DNA from: Panax quinquefolius | Lineage: Eukaryota > Streptophyta > Magnoliopsida > Apiales > Araliaceae | Reading direction: 5' to 3' | DNA length: 64,000 nucleotides | NCBI GenBank assembly: GCA_020205615.1 | Contig: CM035173.1 | Span: 46,257,117 to 46,321,116 of the forward strand | In this document: positions 37,721 to 51,221 of the stretch, piece after piece | Numbering within the stretch: position 1 is the first letter of the stretch | Layout: each line of letters starts with the position of its first letter | Made by a program: the position numbers and the translations under genes | The notes under the pieces: generated by a model | Told to the model about the DNA's origin: nothing | Seen by the model: only the letters and a program-made list of their open reading frames with translations | Databases searched by the model: none

Positions 37721-38850
37721 TAGGCTCACGAGGTTCTTTGTGAGTTGAAATGAATCTGCTAATGAAGTTGATCCTTCCCAAAAATCCCGTATTTCCTTCT
37801 CAATCGAGGAATGGGCATTTCCTTGATGGCTGGATTTTGGTAGGATCGATTCAATCCTTTGTGGTGACTAGGAAGCCTAGCAACTTTGCGACTTAACACC
37901 AAAGGCGCACTTGGCGGGATTCAACTTTAAGTTGTACTTACATGACTGTTGAAAAGCTTTTTGAGATGGTCTAAATGGTCATCCTCCTTAGGGATTTGAC
38001 AATGATGTCATCCACGTAGATCTCTATCTCCTTGTGCATTAAATCGTGGAAAAAAGAGCCATCATAGCTCTTCATTGATAGGTTGCCCGGCGTTGATGAG
38101 GCCGAATGACAACCGTCTGTAGCAAAAAGTTCCCCAAGGCGTGATGAAAGCTATTTTCTCACGATCTTCCTCAGTGACCATAATTTGATGGTACCCCGCA
38201 AAGCAATCAGCAAAGGAGTACATGCCGTATTGAGCAGTATTGTCAATAAGAATGTGGATAAAGAGCACGGGAAAGCTATCTTTAAGGCAAGCTTTGTTCA
38301 AATCCCGATAATCCACGCAGACTCGCACCTTTCCCCCTGGTTTAGGCACGGGAACAATGTTGGATATCCACTCCGGATATGTAGACACCATGATGATGCC
38401 AGCTTGAAATTGTTTCACAATTTCTTCTTTAACCTTTAAACTCCACTCAGGTTTCAATCGCTTTGAGCTTTTTACTAGCGGCTTGAATCCTTCTTTAATG
38501 GGAAGGCGATGAAGAACAATGTCGATTGGACAAACCCACCATGTCTTCATGAGACCATGCAAACACATCCACGGAATTGGGTTAACGGTGCTGACCATGT
38601 CATTTCATTTGTTGAGTTGTGGTAAGGTGCGAACCAATCTGGATTAGCTTAGGGTTGTCTAAGGTTCCAAGATTGAAAAAGTGGTTTGATTAAGATTGGG
38701 TTTGGGTTTGTCTGCGACCCATTCCTTAATCTCTTGAGGTGTCTCAATGTCCTCTTGGATGTCCATCAAGTGCGAGTCTAACTTTGCATCAAAGTTCTGA
38801 CCCTTGTGGAGAGAAGGCACCTCATCGGCAAAGTACAGGTACATCTAAAT
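37720..38850 (-). pseudogene. Tat reverse transcriptase with upstream linker
   Basis: The linker (38659-38844) is acidic and includes SHLMDIQEDIETPQEIKEW. RT proper (38062-38598) has RLKPEWSLKVKEEIVKQFQA, then WISNIVPVPKPGGKVRVCVD, YRDLNKA, DCFAGYHQIMV, and ITPWGTFCYRRLSFGLINAG. After a frameshift near 38060, EIEIYVDDIIVKS supplies the catalytic Y-V-D-D at 38007-38018. The palm motifs are intact but the frame is not. RT copies the RNA into DNA in the virus-like particle. Confidence 0.85.
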
Positions 38851-39649
38851 TGAGTCACTGAAACAAAAGATGCTTTCACTTAATATATGCAAGTTGTTCG
38901 ATCATACAAAAGTGTTAGCATGTACGTGATAAAATAAGCTTGCTAGTCTTTGTAAAGGAAAGCAAGCAATTAAAGTTATCTCTGAGGAGGAGAGGATTTT
39001 ACGCCCATTTTACCCTCGTCGACCGATGCGTGGAGTCTTTGCTCCAATTATCGAGGCAAAGTCTGAAGGGACTGCGATGATGGAAGGATCGTCGGTGTCT
39101 TCCTTCTCCCGAATGATAACCATGACATCTGGCAATCATCATGCAGGGTGTATCTGTTTGTATATTCATCATGAACAATGATGCGGATACTGCCATCATC
39201 AAAAGAGGTCGTGTTTACGTTTTAGTTCCTTTTCTTCCACCTTGGGATTAGGAATCAACACCTCTTTAGCTTTGATTGGCTTTGGTTTTGAAATAGCATA
39301 GCCATGACATGGGGTGGCACCTTTCTTGGAGATTGCATTAACTCGTGAGGTAAAGGTATAGAAAAAAAATCGTCTTGGCGGAAGCTTGAGGAACTGCTTC
39401 GTGCTTATGAGGATTCACGTATGCGGAACTAGAAGAATAGCCTAGCCATTTGTTCAATTTATTTGGACATTTGGATAGGGTGCTTAATACCTGTTGATCC
39501 TTACAAGCCCTTGTCGGGTTGATGACCCGATAACATCATTTCTTGAGTGGTAAGCATAACCTCGGCGAGAAATCTTGGGTATGGGAAGTGGCGGCTCCAA
39601 TAGAATGGTATTGCGTGTTACTCACTTCAAAGTATATGGAAGCTGGCGG

Positions 39650-40330
39650 TTCAACTTACGAATTGAAGGCGATAATTGGTAGAATTCCTTGTTCGAGGAC
39701 AATCGGCTCGGCGTTGATGATGACTAGGCTATTGTTGATGATGTATTTGAGTTGTTGATGTAATGTGGATGGAACGACTCGACCATGTGTATCCATGGTC
39801 TCCCCGATAGCGGGTTGTATCTGAATCTATCTTGAGGGCGTGGAAGGATACATTGAATGTATTTGGACCAATCTCAATTGGCGATTCAATCTTTCCAAGC
39901 GACATTTCGTCGGGATCCATCAAAAGCTTCGGATGGCCCGTATGCATTTGCTTTGGATCCGCTTGAGATTGATATTCATTTTACCAAGGTGGCATAAGGA
40001 CGGATATTTAGAGATGAGCCTCCATCATCAATATCAATACTCCTGCTAGCATACCGGAAGACAACAACTGCGATGTCTGATGGCTTGCACGATGATGGGT
40101 CCGCCGGGAGGTATATCGTCATCGATGAAGGATATCACATTGTTGTTGAAAATGTGATCAACCAATGTTGAAATTTTCCACATCCTTGATTTTGGTAGTA
40201 GGCTTCTTCTAAAACCTTGACAAGATCTTAGATGATCCTCGGAAGAAAACCAAATCGATATTGAAATCGGTGTGGAGCTTCATGAGCTTAAAACCACTTT
40301 GGCTTCATTATGACCCATAGTCATGCGGAG
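39650..40330 (-). pseudogene. Tat aspartic protease
   Basis: The minus strand has a pre-protease WNYGEV motif (about 40460, in the gag-protease junction), then IDIDDGGSSLNIRPYATLV at about 39990-40045, where D-T-G-S-S is expected (so the catalytic motif is altered), then LGKIESPIEIGPNTFNVSFH (39729-39947) and a PSTLHQQLKYIINNS-like end. It would cleave the polyprotein. Frames are broken. Confidence 0.65.
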
Positions 40331-42450
40331 GATTTTTCAATCTTCTCCATGGGCAATTTCCCTTTGCTTTTTAGTAGGTTTGATAACCCGTTGAGGAAGA
40401 TCGGTGGATTTTTTTCGACTTTATAGCGATAGTATGAGAGGCGTGGATCCTTGACTTCTCCGTAATTCCATGGAACTTTGTGCATGGTGACAACGAGGAT
40501 GTTGTGGTGCTGCAAAGTAAAGGAATTGGCTCTGAGTGCGGCCACTTTCAAAGGATTGTCGGCTCCTTTGAGTTGAATTGGTTGTATGGGAAATACTTTG
40601 TGGTTTCATCATCCACTTCGGAGATAAGCGCTGTTGATCCCTTCCATTGGGTAGGGGCATGCATTCCCACCCTTGAGTTGCATAGTGTAATCATCTGCTA
40701 TTTGCGGACACACCATTATCGATAAGATTACGAATAAGATGGCGGAGTGCCCTGACATTCTTACATCTTTGTGACCGCGAGAATGTGAATGATATTGACA
40801 CATTTCATCGAGATTGAAGCGCGCCTGAGCGGGGATTGATTGGAGGGAGAAGAATGTGATTCTTCCTTCATTGATCGACATTTGAAGTATCTCCTCCATA
40901 GATTGGCCCGGATAGGTGAATTCCCTTTGATTGGGAAAAAATCCGAAAGCGGGCTTTAGCACTTGCTTGCTTTGCTGACCTTATCCTCCATAGCCCGCTT
41001 TACGAAGGTGTTGATGGAGCATTTATAACAAATGGAAGGAGATAGGCATGCTCTGCCTAATTAATTGGCGTGTGACTTGATCTTTGGTGGGTCACCAGTT
41101 ACGCGATTACTTTCAATTTGTTTGAAAAGAGCTTTCATCTTTCGTTCCATGGTAAAGCTGGAACTTTGCATAATCCCGTTTTATCAACACAGTCTTTGAT
41201 GGGTTGGGATGATTCGCCGTTAAATTGGAACCTTATACGATGCTCAAGTGATCATGTTGACCTCTTCTTCTTTGTGTTGAGGAAGAGGGTTGTCTTGCAC
41301 ATGAGGTTGATCTGGTTTGGTGACTACAATCTCACCATTGTCTATCAGATCCTGAATCTTATGTTTCAAGGCCCAACAATCTTGAGTATCATGTCAGGTG
41401 CCCGGCATGATAAGCACACTTTCGAGTAGCATTAAAACCCCGCCATTAGGGTTGGTGGTGGAAGAAGATGTGTAATTTTTTTCTTACGAGCGGTCGGAAG
41501 AGCAAGAATATTCTCGGCGAATCCCTAAGGGTGTGAGCGTCGAGGTTGCTTTACTTCTCCACTTTTAGGCAATGGAGGGTTTGAAGATTGTCTTTGGAAA
41601 AGGGGAGTAGTTTTCTCTCTGCATAGGCATGCTTGGATTGCCTTTTTGTCCTTGTAGTATCGAGGAAACATCCTCCTCTTTCTTTTTATGGACCCTCAGG
41701 AGGTTGTTTCCATAAGATCCGGATTGGATGTGCTCAAAACAACAACTTTAAAGCGGCTAGGTCTTGAATTTTCTAGGACTTGATCCCATTTTGACCATCT
41801 CGCCGTGTTTGATCATTTTAGAAAATGGTTTGCCAATACCGGCTAGAACTCTCTCATAGAAAGGAGCTTCTGTACATCTATGAAAGTCATGACCATTTCT
41901 GATTCTGTCATGGAAGGAATAACTTGAGCGACAAGGCGCCTCCACCTTTGAGCGTACTCTCTAAATGACTCATTAATTTGTTTCTTGACCTTGGTGATTT
42001 AGTGCGGTCGAGGAGCCATCTGAGATTGAAAAGCTGTATTGAGTGAGGAAGGCGTGAGGCGGCTCTTTTGACTATGGATCTTAGAGTTGTCTAATCGGTA
42101 TACCATGAGCGGGCTTCTCGGTCGGACTTTTACGAAGCATTTGCATTACAGGCTTTTCATTTTCTGCGTAAGACCCGAGTTCTCAATGAACACCTTTAAA
42201 TGTGTGTAAGGATCCCCTAATCCATCATACTTTTCAAAATCGGGGTCTTAAATTTCTCTGGATAATGCACACCGGGGAAATATCAAAAGTGCGTATATGA
42301 AACAACTTGCCGTGTGTTCCAATCCCTTTGAGAGCATGAATGGTTTCCTCCATTTGAAGGACCTTCTTCTGATGTCACCGATTATCTGGATCTCCTTTGA
42401 GATGGGTGCCTTGGGGTCTTTGTTGGTTGTATCCAAGTGATGTTACGGAA
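40331..42450 (-). pseudogene. Tat gag
   Basis: Minus-strand relics in shifting frames. RWRRLVAQVIPSMTESEMV-like text at about 41900-41960 is followed by YERVLAGIGKPFSKMIKHGE. A CAYHSGAPGHDT-like zinc knuckle lies at about 41400. A second knuckle reads CQYHSHSRGHKDV at about 40770-40810. Two such knuckles are usual in Tat gag. The capsid-forming role is inferred from the family. No intact frame exceeds about 117 codons. Confidence 0.7.
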
Positions 42451-43336
42451 TTTTTTTTCCGGACCTTGAACTCCCCTTGTGTAGAGGATTACGTATGTGT
42501 GGGATCTTACGTACCTGAGTGGTGGTGTAATTCTTTTAGTAGAACGATTGAGTCGTGATTTGTTTACTCAATCAAGTCAAATTCTTCTCGGGAAGCTAGA
42601 GGATTAGATTATTAGGAAGAGGACATGATTGGTTGTAGGCTCATGACCTTTTGGATTTTGGCCAAGTAATGCAGGCCCAATTGCTTCCCTACAAAAGACT
42701 TACGTAGTTTAGTCTTAGGGTAATATAAATGTTATCATAACATGTTCGTTTTAGGAATTTGTCTGCAAGCCGGTTGTTAATTGATAACATGTCATGCATG
42801 CATACTGAGATATTCTTCATATTTTCCATTACATATGGATGAACATGGAATAAAATTACAAGTAAATGCTTTTACAAGTAATTGAAAATGGAAAGCATGA
42901 AGAAACTTTCCTCGCGTTTGGTTTATCGGAGGTTGACCTATCTAGGGTTTCTCTCGCGGCTTTTTGGCATGAAGGTTCCCGGATCATCATAATCTACTTG
43001 GCGGGAAGTTAATCCGATCGTTCATTTGGAGGCGAATCTGAGTGGTGCCTTTCACGAGCCCCGGGAATCATTCTTCCCACGAGTCCGATAATCAAACAAG
43101 CAGGATAGCCTCTGGTGGAGGGACCACACAACATACATTCACATACAGCGTGTCTCACCGTTTATGCAAAATGATGACATGTCTGAAGCACTAATATCAC
43201 TGAGATAGATATTTAGCGGTGCGATAATTAAAATGCATTCGTACACATTCATCGAAATGTAAATGCAACATTCACACACAAGCATATAACAATTTTGAAA
43301 AGCTTGTAATAGCGGCTTAAGCCCTCTTCTTTGGAG
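42451..43336. other. Tat 5' untranslated leader
   Basis: About 890 bp between the primer site and gag. It has no extra upstream reading frame of the Ogre ORF1 kind and no recognisable RNA motif. Confidence 0.5.
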
Positions 43337-43354
43337 TCCCAATGAAAGTCGCCA
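43337..43354 (-). other. Tat primer-binding site, tRNA-Arg type
   Basis: The minus strand reads TGGCGACTTTCATTGGGA, resembling the TGGCGACTCxGCTGGGGA site of Ogre/Tat elements. It directly adjoins the LTR. Confidence 0.7.
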
Positions 43355-44500
43355 CATCGGCGTCGGGATTTTTGAGTGTCCCTTTTAGTTACTTGTTCTT
43401 TGGTGTTCTCATGTTAATGTGAGATTTGTTTGAAAAAACAAGTGAAAAAGGTCAGGACATGTATAATGTCGATGATTGGACTTTAAGAGTCACCGGTTGG
43501 TGTATTTATTTGGTTGCACCAACATAATAGAAAAGGCTTGCACATTGACCCGATGATTTGACAACTGCTAAAGGGGAGTGCGTGAAACCAGAGATTCATT
43601 TTGGGTCAGGGGGCTTGATTATGCGGAGGGAAGGTGTTAGGCACCCTTGACATCCGTGTTACCACGGTGACCGCCACTTTTCAAAGAAATTGTTATATGA
43701 ATGTGTGTGTGTGTGTGTGGATCGATGTGCAATTATTTGAAGAAGTAGTGCGAGGCCTCGTTCGCACCTATATACATAGGGTTTGAATTTATAGAAAAAT
43801 TGATTTTAAACAAGATATAGCAATGACGTTTTGTAAAGAGGTTTTTCAAACCACATGCTCAATAGTAATTGAGGCCTTTGATACTTCCATTTTATTATTA
43901 AATGTAAACTTGTTTGCTTTTATTTTTGAGATCTGAAGCATTCTCGAGAAAATAATATCTGTGATCTTAGAACTCCTCATGGGCATGATGACCATCTAAG
44001 GAAATTGAGACCTTTGTAAAATAATAATGTACAATTTGCTTACAATTTGAAAAATGTCCATCATGGGAACCGAATCTAGATTGATAAAAATTGAACACTG
44101 TGATCACATGATTCCTAGGCTCACATAATCTTTGCAATTTGTATGGAAAGCGATGGCAGTTATATATATAAAAGCTATAAATATATATATATGAGACATG
44201 ATCGACCACCACGAAACAACTCCATGGGGATCAAAAATGTAAATATATAAAAGCGGGTAAATATATATATATATATATATATGGACATGATCAACCACCA
44301 CGAAGTAAACTCAAAGGGGACGAAATGTAAATAAAGTTGTAAAAGCGATCAAGCGCCCCTGAAGTAAACTCTAAAGGCGGGACAAAATGTAAATAAAGAT
44401 GTAAAAGCGATCAAGCGCCACAAAGTAAACTCGAGGTAGGACAAAATGTAAATAAAAGCATAAAAAAGGCCCAAAGTAAACTCCAAGCTGACAGAAATAA

Positions 44501-44563
<63 letters not shown>

Positions 44564-44609
44564 CATAATAAACTTTGGATGTAAATCGGGCTCATGGATC
44601 GGAAATGGC

Positions 44610-44669
<60 letters not shown>

Positions 44670-44700
44670 TTCCAAACTGATCGGGTCCGATCTCGATCTT

Positions 44701-44761
<61 letters not shown>

Positions 44762-44813
44762 CGAATAAACGCATAGGATGTAAAATCCGGGCTCATTAAA
44801 TATGTCCGACAAC

Positions 44814-44866
<53 letters not shown>

Positions 44867-44920
44867 CGATTTAAGCATATAGGATGTAAAATCCGAGGCT
44901 CGGGCTCATAATCGACCACG

Positions 44921-44975
<55 letters not shown>

Positions 44976-46470
44976 TAAGCGCTCGGGCCAAAGTGCAGGC
45001 TCAATCGAGGCATAACTCGATAATGTTAGTCCATATATATGAAATATATACATATATTATATATATATATACTGAGAGAAATGAAAACCACGGATAGAAG
45101 TCAGGCAAGCACTTACAACACGACTCTCGATGTGTATAACATTGTGTGTGCTATATGAGAAGAAGGCTTTATAAAATGTAAGAAGGCTTACTAGTGAGAT
45201 TTGCCAAAGTAGACTTCTATGACTTTAAATGGATAAACACTCGGCTCATCGGATAAAAGATAGCTATATGTGAGCTAACTAGTGTTTAAAGAAGAGGAAA
45301 CACTCGAAAAGATGTGTATGAGAGTAAAATGGGCAGGGCTTCCTCGCCTTTTCCTTCTCTCTCTCCTTCAAATGGGTTGACCCAAGCCTTGTATATATAT
45401 AGCGGATGGCCATGTAGGTACACTGCGGCGGTACTTGATTGTACTGCGGTGCGGTGGTCGTGGTGGATCCGAGCCTCATGAGTCCGTCGTCTCGTAATAC
45501 GTATGCCTCGTACCTTTGTAATGTTCGCTCGAACTTGCGAACTTCAATCAGGAGCATCCGAGCGAGGTATATCGACCTTCTTGGACCATTTGGTGTCGAG
45601 AGTTTCTGTAATGACATGGATTAGAGGTTGTCTGAAGTCGGGAAGAGGGTTTATGCCCATGGTCTTCAAGCTTCAAATTCTATCCAAAGTACTGCCACAC
45701 GTAATAGTCACTCGGGATTGTCACTCCTCGGTTCTTGTGGGACATTGTTGGATGTATGTATGTATGAAGTGTTGAGACGACGTGCCATTTGTCGAAGGAA
45801 CAAGATGACGTTTGACTCCTCCTGGGGTTATCATCGGTTTGAGTTGAAAGTAGACGTTGCTCAGGGTTACAACTGAGATTGGACTACTTGTTGGTATGTT
45901 GCGATATCATCTTGTTGGCGTGGTAAGATAGCGTTGTGACTCCTCGTCGGGGTTATCATGGGTTTAAGCGGAAAGCGAGCGTTGCTTCGGGGTTACATCG
46001 AGATTGGGTTGCTTGTTTGTTTGTATGCCTCACTTTGTCATCTGGATTGAAGGCGATCGCATGTTTGACACAAGCATTTAGGGGTTATCATGGGAGCGCA
46101 ATGGCATCCCTTGGGGCTATCACCAAGGATGGTGTTGCTACTCGATGTTATCTCTGGAATTTGGGCTGAACATCGCGGTGTTATCGTAGAGACGAGCTAT
46201 CCTCTCGGTGTTGTTGTTGCGGTCTTTTGATCTGCATATCTCGGGGTTATCTCGAGATTGAAAATGACATTCGGTGTGTTCGGTGTGTTGACATGGGTTT
46301 GACATTTTGTTTCGGTTTGTGTCCGGGGTTGGGCCCGAACTTCAAGGTTATATCAAAAGCGGGATGGATGTGCGAAAAAATTTCAATCAAGCCCTTCGAG
46401 GTTATCTCAAAAAGCAAATCTACCCCTCTCTGATGTTAGTAATAGTCCTTAGTGCGAGAAAATTTTGAGT
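43355..46470 (-). repeat. Tat 5' LTR
   Basis: Homologous to 8121-9213 plus 17632-19454. The homology ends at 46470 (TTTTGAGT) without the expected GTCTACA terminus. (GT)n at 43702-43720, the 59-bp array (about 44290-44480), long TA-rich minisatellite DNA and a GC-richer block with repeated GGTTATC words occur in the same order as in the sister LTR. Confidence 0.8.
44490..44975. repeat. Expanded (TA)n / minisatellite block
   Basis: Five TA tracts (about 44505-44560, 44611-44663, 44704-44759, 44817-44861, 44923-44970) separated by 35-60 bp units with GGATGTAAAATCCGGGCTCA-like text. It gives long spurious Tyr-Ile frames on both strands. Confidence 0.9.
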
Positions 46471-46866
46471 AAATCTTACCTTTTTGGTGGTTCTTGTGAA
46501 TTCTTGGTGATTTCATCTATTGGTGATTATTGTGAATTTTTGGTGATTTCAAGCCCCTTTTTACAAATCTCCTTCACTGCTTTTGGTGATTTTTTGTTGG
46601 CATCCCAAAATATGTTGTTATTAGACTTGGGGAAAATGTAGTGTCTTCTACTGAATATAGTTGCATAAGTTATTTTGGAAAGAAGTACTATGTTATTTTT
46701 GTGTTCTACTGCTCTTGTGTTTGGAATGTCTCAAAGTTGCAACTTTTTCCAGTTATATGTATGCTAATTATTGTGAATTTTTTTTGGGTTTCCTGTTTAT
46801 ATAATTGTTTAAGTACTTTAGTTTACTTAGATTAAAGTTAAGAGTTTGATGGAATTTGAGTGTATT
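46471..46866. other. DNA between Tat and the Tekay-type element
   Basis: No gene. It begins with an imperfect TTGGTGATT / TGTGAATTT repeat (about 46490-46550). It is the left flank of the insertion at 46867. Confidence 0.5.
46862..46866. repeat. Target-site duplication GTATT (left copy)
   Basis: GTATT precedes the LTR and recurs at 57743-57747 directly after the 3' LTR. Confidence 0.92.
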
Positions 46867-48015
46867 TGTAAGACCCCAACTTTTATGAATAAAGAATAAT
46901 TTTCTCGAAATATATTTTTGAATATTATGGTGTGGATTTGATATAATGTTATAGTTGTGGGTAATATTTACAAATTTTGCAAAGTAAGCAAGTGGTTATA
47001 TAATATTCGATTGGTCTGGGAATATTCATTTTAACATGGAATATTAAAGACGGCAAGACAATCATTGGTGGACCCCAATAATGGAAGTATTATCGTAGTT
47101 AGAAAACGACATAATTATCTTTTTATAAAAATAACGGCGGAAGTGTTACCGTTAAAACTGTTGAACTACCCGGTAGTAAAAGTACAGTAATACGCGTGGT
47201 TGTATAGTAACACACGGTATTGGTTATTGATGCTTACGTGAGAAGTCACTCAGTTATACTCAATTATTGCTACAGTAATTGCTACATCATATCTCTCATA
47301 TTATCGATTCGATTATTGTCACAGTATCATCTGCATAATATGTTATATTATTTTATCAATAATTGAGACGGCAAAGTTATTTATATTATTAAATTGCAAT
47401 ATTTATAATGTCTAGAAGTTCTGTCAAGTAGAGGTTTGGTCATCTAATTGCGTGCCAATAAGGAGAAATCCTTATCGAAAAGCCTCCTCTTTCCTGGGAA
47501 CGACCTGGTTGTTAAATATTGTGAGTTATAATATTAATGATGAATAAGTTTGTGTTGATTAAAGATGAAATTGATAGTTCCATTGTGTTGGAATTATTAG
47601 TGTTAGTGGAAATCAACATTTATTCCGATATTAATTGATGTCTGGAAGTTTTACTGACCAGTCGGGTAATTAATCGGATAAATGAGCAATTAATTGCTAT
47701 TCATTCACATGATTATAACTATTTATTCACATGTGTGTACTATTGATTCACATTCTTGTACTATTAGAGGAGTTGGTGCAAGATTGATAATACTTGCATG
47801 ACTGAGTTAAAAATGGAGGTATAGATGGAGGTACTATACTGTAATTCGTATTTTCACATGATTATAACTATTGATTCACATTATTTACTATTAGGGGAGG
47901 TAGTGCAAGTTTGATAATACTTGCAGGACTAAATTAAAAATGAAAGAAAAGTTGAAGGTTTTGTATTGTAATATTTTGAGCCCCAAAACGTGCAATTAGT
48001 GAAACTATATTTTCC

Positions 48016-48023
48016 TATAAATA
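48016..48023 (+). promoter_or_regulatory. LTR TATA box
   Basis: TATAAATA, followed by GAAGCTCATTCTTCC; conserved at 55865-55872 in the 3' LTR and inverted at 736-743. Confidence 0.6.
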
Positions 48024-48220
48024 GAAGCTCATTCTTCCTTCATTTCTCACCAATTCAGTAAAGCTTTAGAGCAATTATTATAGAGAGAAATTATAGAGAG
48101 AAAGAAGAAGAGAAGTCTCGCTACCTCACTATTCCAATATCCGGTTTCTTCTAAGGTAAGGGTATTATTCTTTCGTATTCATGAAGAGAGTTATTTTCTT
48201 TCAATACTGTAAGGGTTGTT

Positions 48221-48690
48221 ATTCCATTCTTTATTATTATGTTGAATAACCTATCTATGCATGGCACCGCATACATGGTAAAATTCTTACATTATTCCAT
48301 TCTTTATTATTCTATTGGAATAACCTGTTTGTGTGGTCTATCGCATGCCTGGTGAATTCTGTTGTTATTCCATTCTTTATTATTCTGTTGGAACATCCTG
48401 TCTGTACGGATTACGCATGACCTGGTTCCATTCTTTATTATTTTGTTGGAACATTTTGTCTGTGCGGATTACGCATGACCTGGTTCCATTCTTTATTATT
48501 TTGTTGGAACATCCTGTCTGTGCGGATTACGCATGACCAGGTTCTATTCTTTATTATTCTGTTGGAATATCTTTTCTGTGCAGATTATGCATGACCTGGT
48601 TCCATTCTTTATTATTCTATTGGGAATAACCTGTCTGTGCGGTCTATCGCATGCCTGGTGAATTCTTCTATTATTCCATTCTTTATTATT
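48221..48690 (+). repeat. LTR sub-repeats, 59-73 bp
   Basis: About eight units start with TTCCATTCTTTATTATT, then TGTTGGAACA, then TGTGCGGATTACGCATGACC. Central units have a 58-59 bp period. Same block in the 3' LTR at about 56070-56570. Confidence 0.85.
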
Positions 48691-49876
48691 TTGTTGGAAT
48701 AACTTGCCTATGTGGATTACCGCATACATGGTGAATGATCATTCGTATTCATTGCTTATTAAATTATGGAAATGATTTGTCCGTGGATTACCGCATGGCG
48801 GGCGAAAATCCATTTGCAGTTTCATATATTCTATTATACTCAGTTGGTTAAAGTTTTGGCTTCTATACTCCATGAAATTAGTAGAATATCCTGGATATTT
48901 GCGCTTCATCCAGTATCTTTTCATGGGAATATTCTTCTGAGCATTCTTTAATTTTACTCCACAAAGAAGTATCATGTTGACAATTTGGACGTTATTGATT
49001 TCTGGATAAACTAAAATTTTAAATCTTTAAAATTTATCCTTGAACTTGTTTTATTGAATTATTATGTCATTGTCATCATCCTCATGCTTATATTGTGATG
49101 AAAGTCATCTTTGGCTTACGTGCATAGATGGACTTGGTATGATTATGACCAGGGATTATTCGGTATAATCATGACCTGTAATGTTATAAATGATGTGGTA
49201 AAAAGTCTTCAGTGGCCTATATTGCATTAATAGATAGTTTTTGGTATGATTATGACCAGGGATTATTCTGTATTGTCATGACCATTAATGATTTAATGAA
49301 CATCCTTAGCCCGTAGTGCAGGGATGGCTCGATGATGTGGTTTATTTATTAAGCTGAGTCTCAGCGATAAAAATTGATGGAAACATTTTAAATCATAGAA
49401 GATTGTAGATATCATGCTCTACTTGACTTTTCTAATAGATTTCTTATTCTGCTACAGTTAAACTTGATGTCTATTGTATTTTATCAGTTTAACATTGTTG
49501 AAGACTAATGATAATTTATTCTGCATTATCTTAGTCATAATATTTCTTACTGGGCTAGTTGAGCTCACCCTTTTGCTTTCATTGTTCTCTTCAGGAAATG
49601 AGAACATAGCCGGGACTAGTCGGGGAACGGAGTGATGGTCCGCGATGGTGTATTAGTAGTCCTCACTATTCTATAAAATAGTGTGACAATAACTGTAATG
49701 AGGACTCTATTTGAGAGTGGATATTGTCTAGAAGGCAACATTCCTGTTTAAACTCTCAGTTATGTTTTGTCATATATTACACGACGGTTGTATAATTAAG
49801 TTTGTATTTGTATTCTGTACCATGTATTTGGTGACTCAATATGGGTGATGTATACCTATTTTGGGGGCGTCACAGT

Positions 49877-49888
49877 TGATATCAAATC
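49877..49888 (+). other. Primer-binding site (mutated)
   Basis: TGATATCAAATC against the canonical TGGTATCAGAGC: three changes, two of them G to A. Confidence 0.7.
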
Positions 49889-50061
49889 TTAGGGATATGA
49901 TCGCTGGCTGAGATGTGAGACAAGAACTAGGAGGGGAGAGACGGGAAATTCCTTCGCTAGTATGACCTACCTAAGTTTATTTGATATTTAATTGGTTGGT
50001 CAGAGTATAGGGATAATATGTGATATGATAATTAACCCTTGTTTTGTGGTAGTATTTGGAA

Positions 50062-51160
50062 ATGGCATCCGAAAATGTTGAGATAAGCAATGAAGCACAT
50101 GAGATCGTTGAGTCACCATAGATTAATACCCAGGATAATGTGCAATAAGAAGACAATAATCCTCAGGTAAACAACAGCGATCAAATGATGAATGTTTGGA
50201 TGTTCAGAGATTTTATGCAATTCATGCAACATCAAAGTAAGGCGGCTCTCATCCCAAAATGCGGTGGAAACACCGATAACTCTCGACGGTCACATTAAGC
50301 GATTCAAGGAGCTGGGACCACCGGAGTTTTTTGGAGAGCCAAAACAACTTAAGGCAGAGACGTGGATAAAGCAGATCAACAAGATATTTGATTTCTTGGG
50401 ATGCTCCGAGGAGCAAAAGGTTCCCTTTGCCACCTTCATGTTGCGAGCAGAGGCAGATTACTAGTGGGAATCTGTAAAGCGTACTCAACCTGTCGCCCTG
50501 AAGATGTCTTGGGAGAAGTTCCAAGAACTGTTTAACGACAAGTACTTTCCTGAAAGTATTCGTCACATGAAGGAGGTAGAGTTCATCAAGCTTGATCAAA
50601 ACAAGATGACCATAGCATAGTAAGAAGCTAAGTTTTCTGAGTTGTCTCGATTTGCGTTCCACTTGGTTGATAATGAGGAGAGAATGACGTGGATGTTTCT
50701 AAGAGGTTTGAAACCCGAGATACGTCAATACCTTATCTCTCATAAACTGTGTTTGTATTCAGATGTTGTGAATAGGGCTCAGTTATTGGAGCGCGATAAT
50801 GAGTCAACCCAACCAAGAGAGAGCAACTGGCAAGTCAATAATACTAGTGGTAGCAGTCATTGAAGCAGTGACAACAAACGTGGAGGGAATCAACATGCCA
50901 GAAATGGTAATCACTTCAGTGGTAATCATGGCCATGACAATAAGAGTGGACATTTCAAGAAGAGGAGATTCAATAATGATGGAAAGACGTCAGCACCAGC
51001 ACCTGTTGTTAAGGAAGGAGAACGACCACCAGTTGTATGTTACAAATGTGAAGGGGAAGGACACATAAGTCCAAACTGCATGATGCAGTCCAAAGTATGT
51101 TACAATTGTGGAAAAGAAGGTCACCTAGCCCGATTTTGTTGTGCGCCAAAGTCAAGTCCA
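50062..51160 (+). pseudogene. Chromovirus gag
   Basis: The probable start is ATG at 50062 (MASENVEISNEAHEIV), soon followed by a stop and a frame change. From 50192 one frame carries the capsid region (GPPEFFGEPKQLKAETWIKQ), ESVKRTQPVALKMSWEKFQ and LRGLKPEIRQYL. Two CCHC knuckles follow: [14 protein letters not shown] (51038-51079) and [14 protein letters not shown] (51098-51139). In-frame stops lie at 50462 (TAG where Trp is usual), at 50618 (TAG TAA) and at 50861 (TGA). Gag would form the particle and package RNA. This copy cannot. Confidence 0.85.
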
Positions 51161-51221
51161 GCTGGGATGGAGGCATCAAAGGGTGTCTGCATAAGACAAA
51201 ACCCAGAGTTCAAGGGAAAGC

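Larger units (their letters stand above)
46867..49874 (+). repeat. 5' LTR (3008 bp)
   Basis: TG...CA ends. It includes the TATA box at 48016-48023, sub-repeats at 48221-48690, and the CCGTAGTGCA-type repeats at 49105-49370. Confidence 0.93.
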
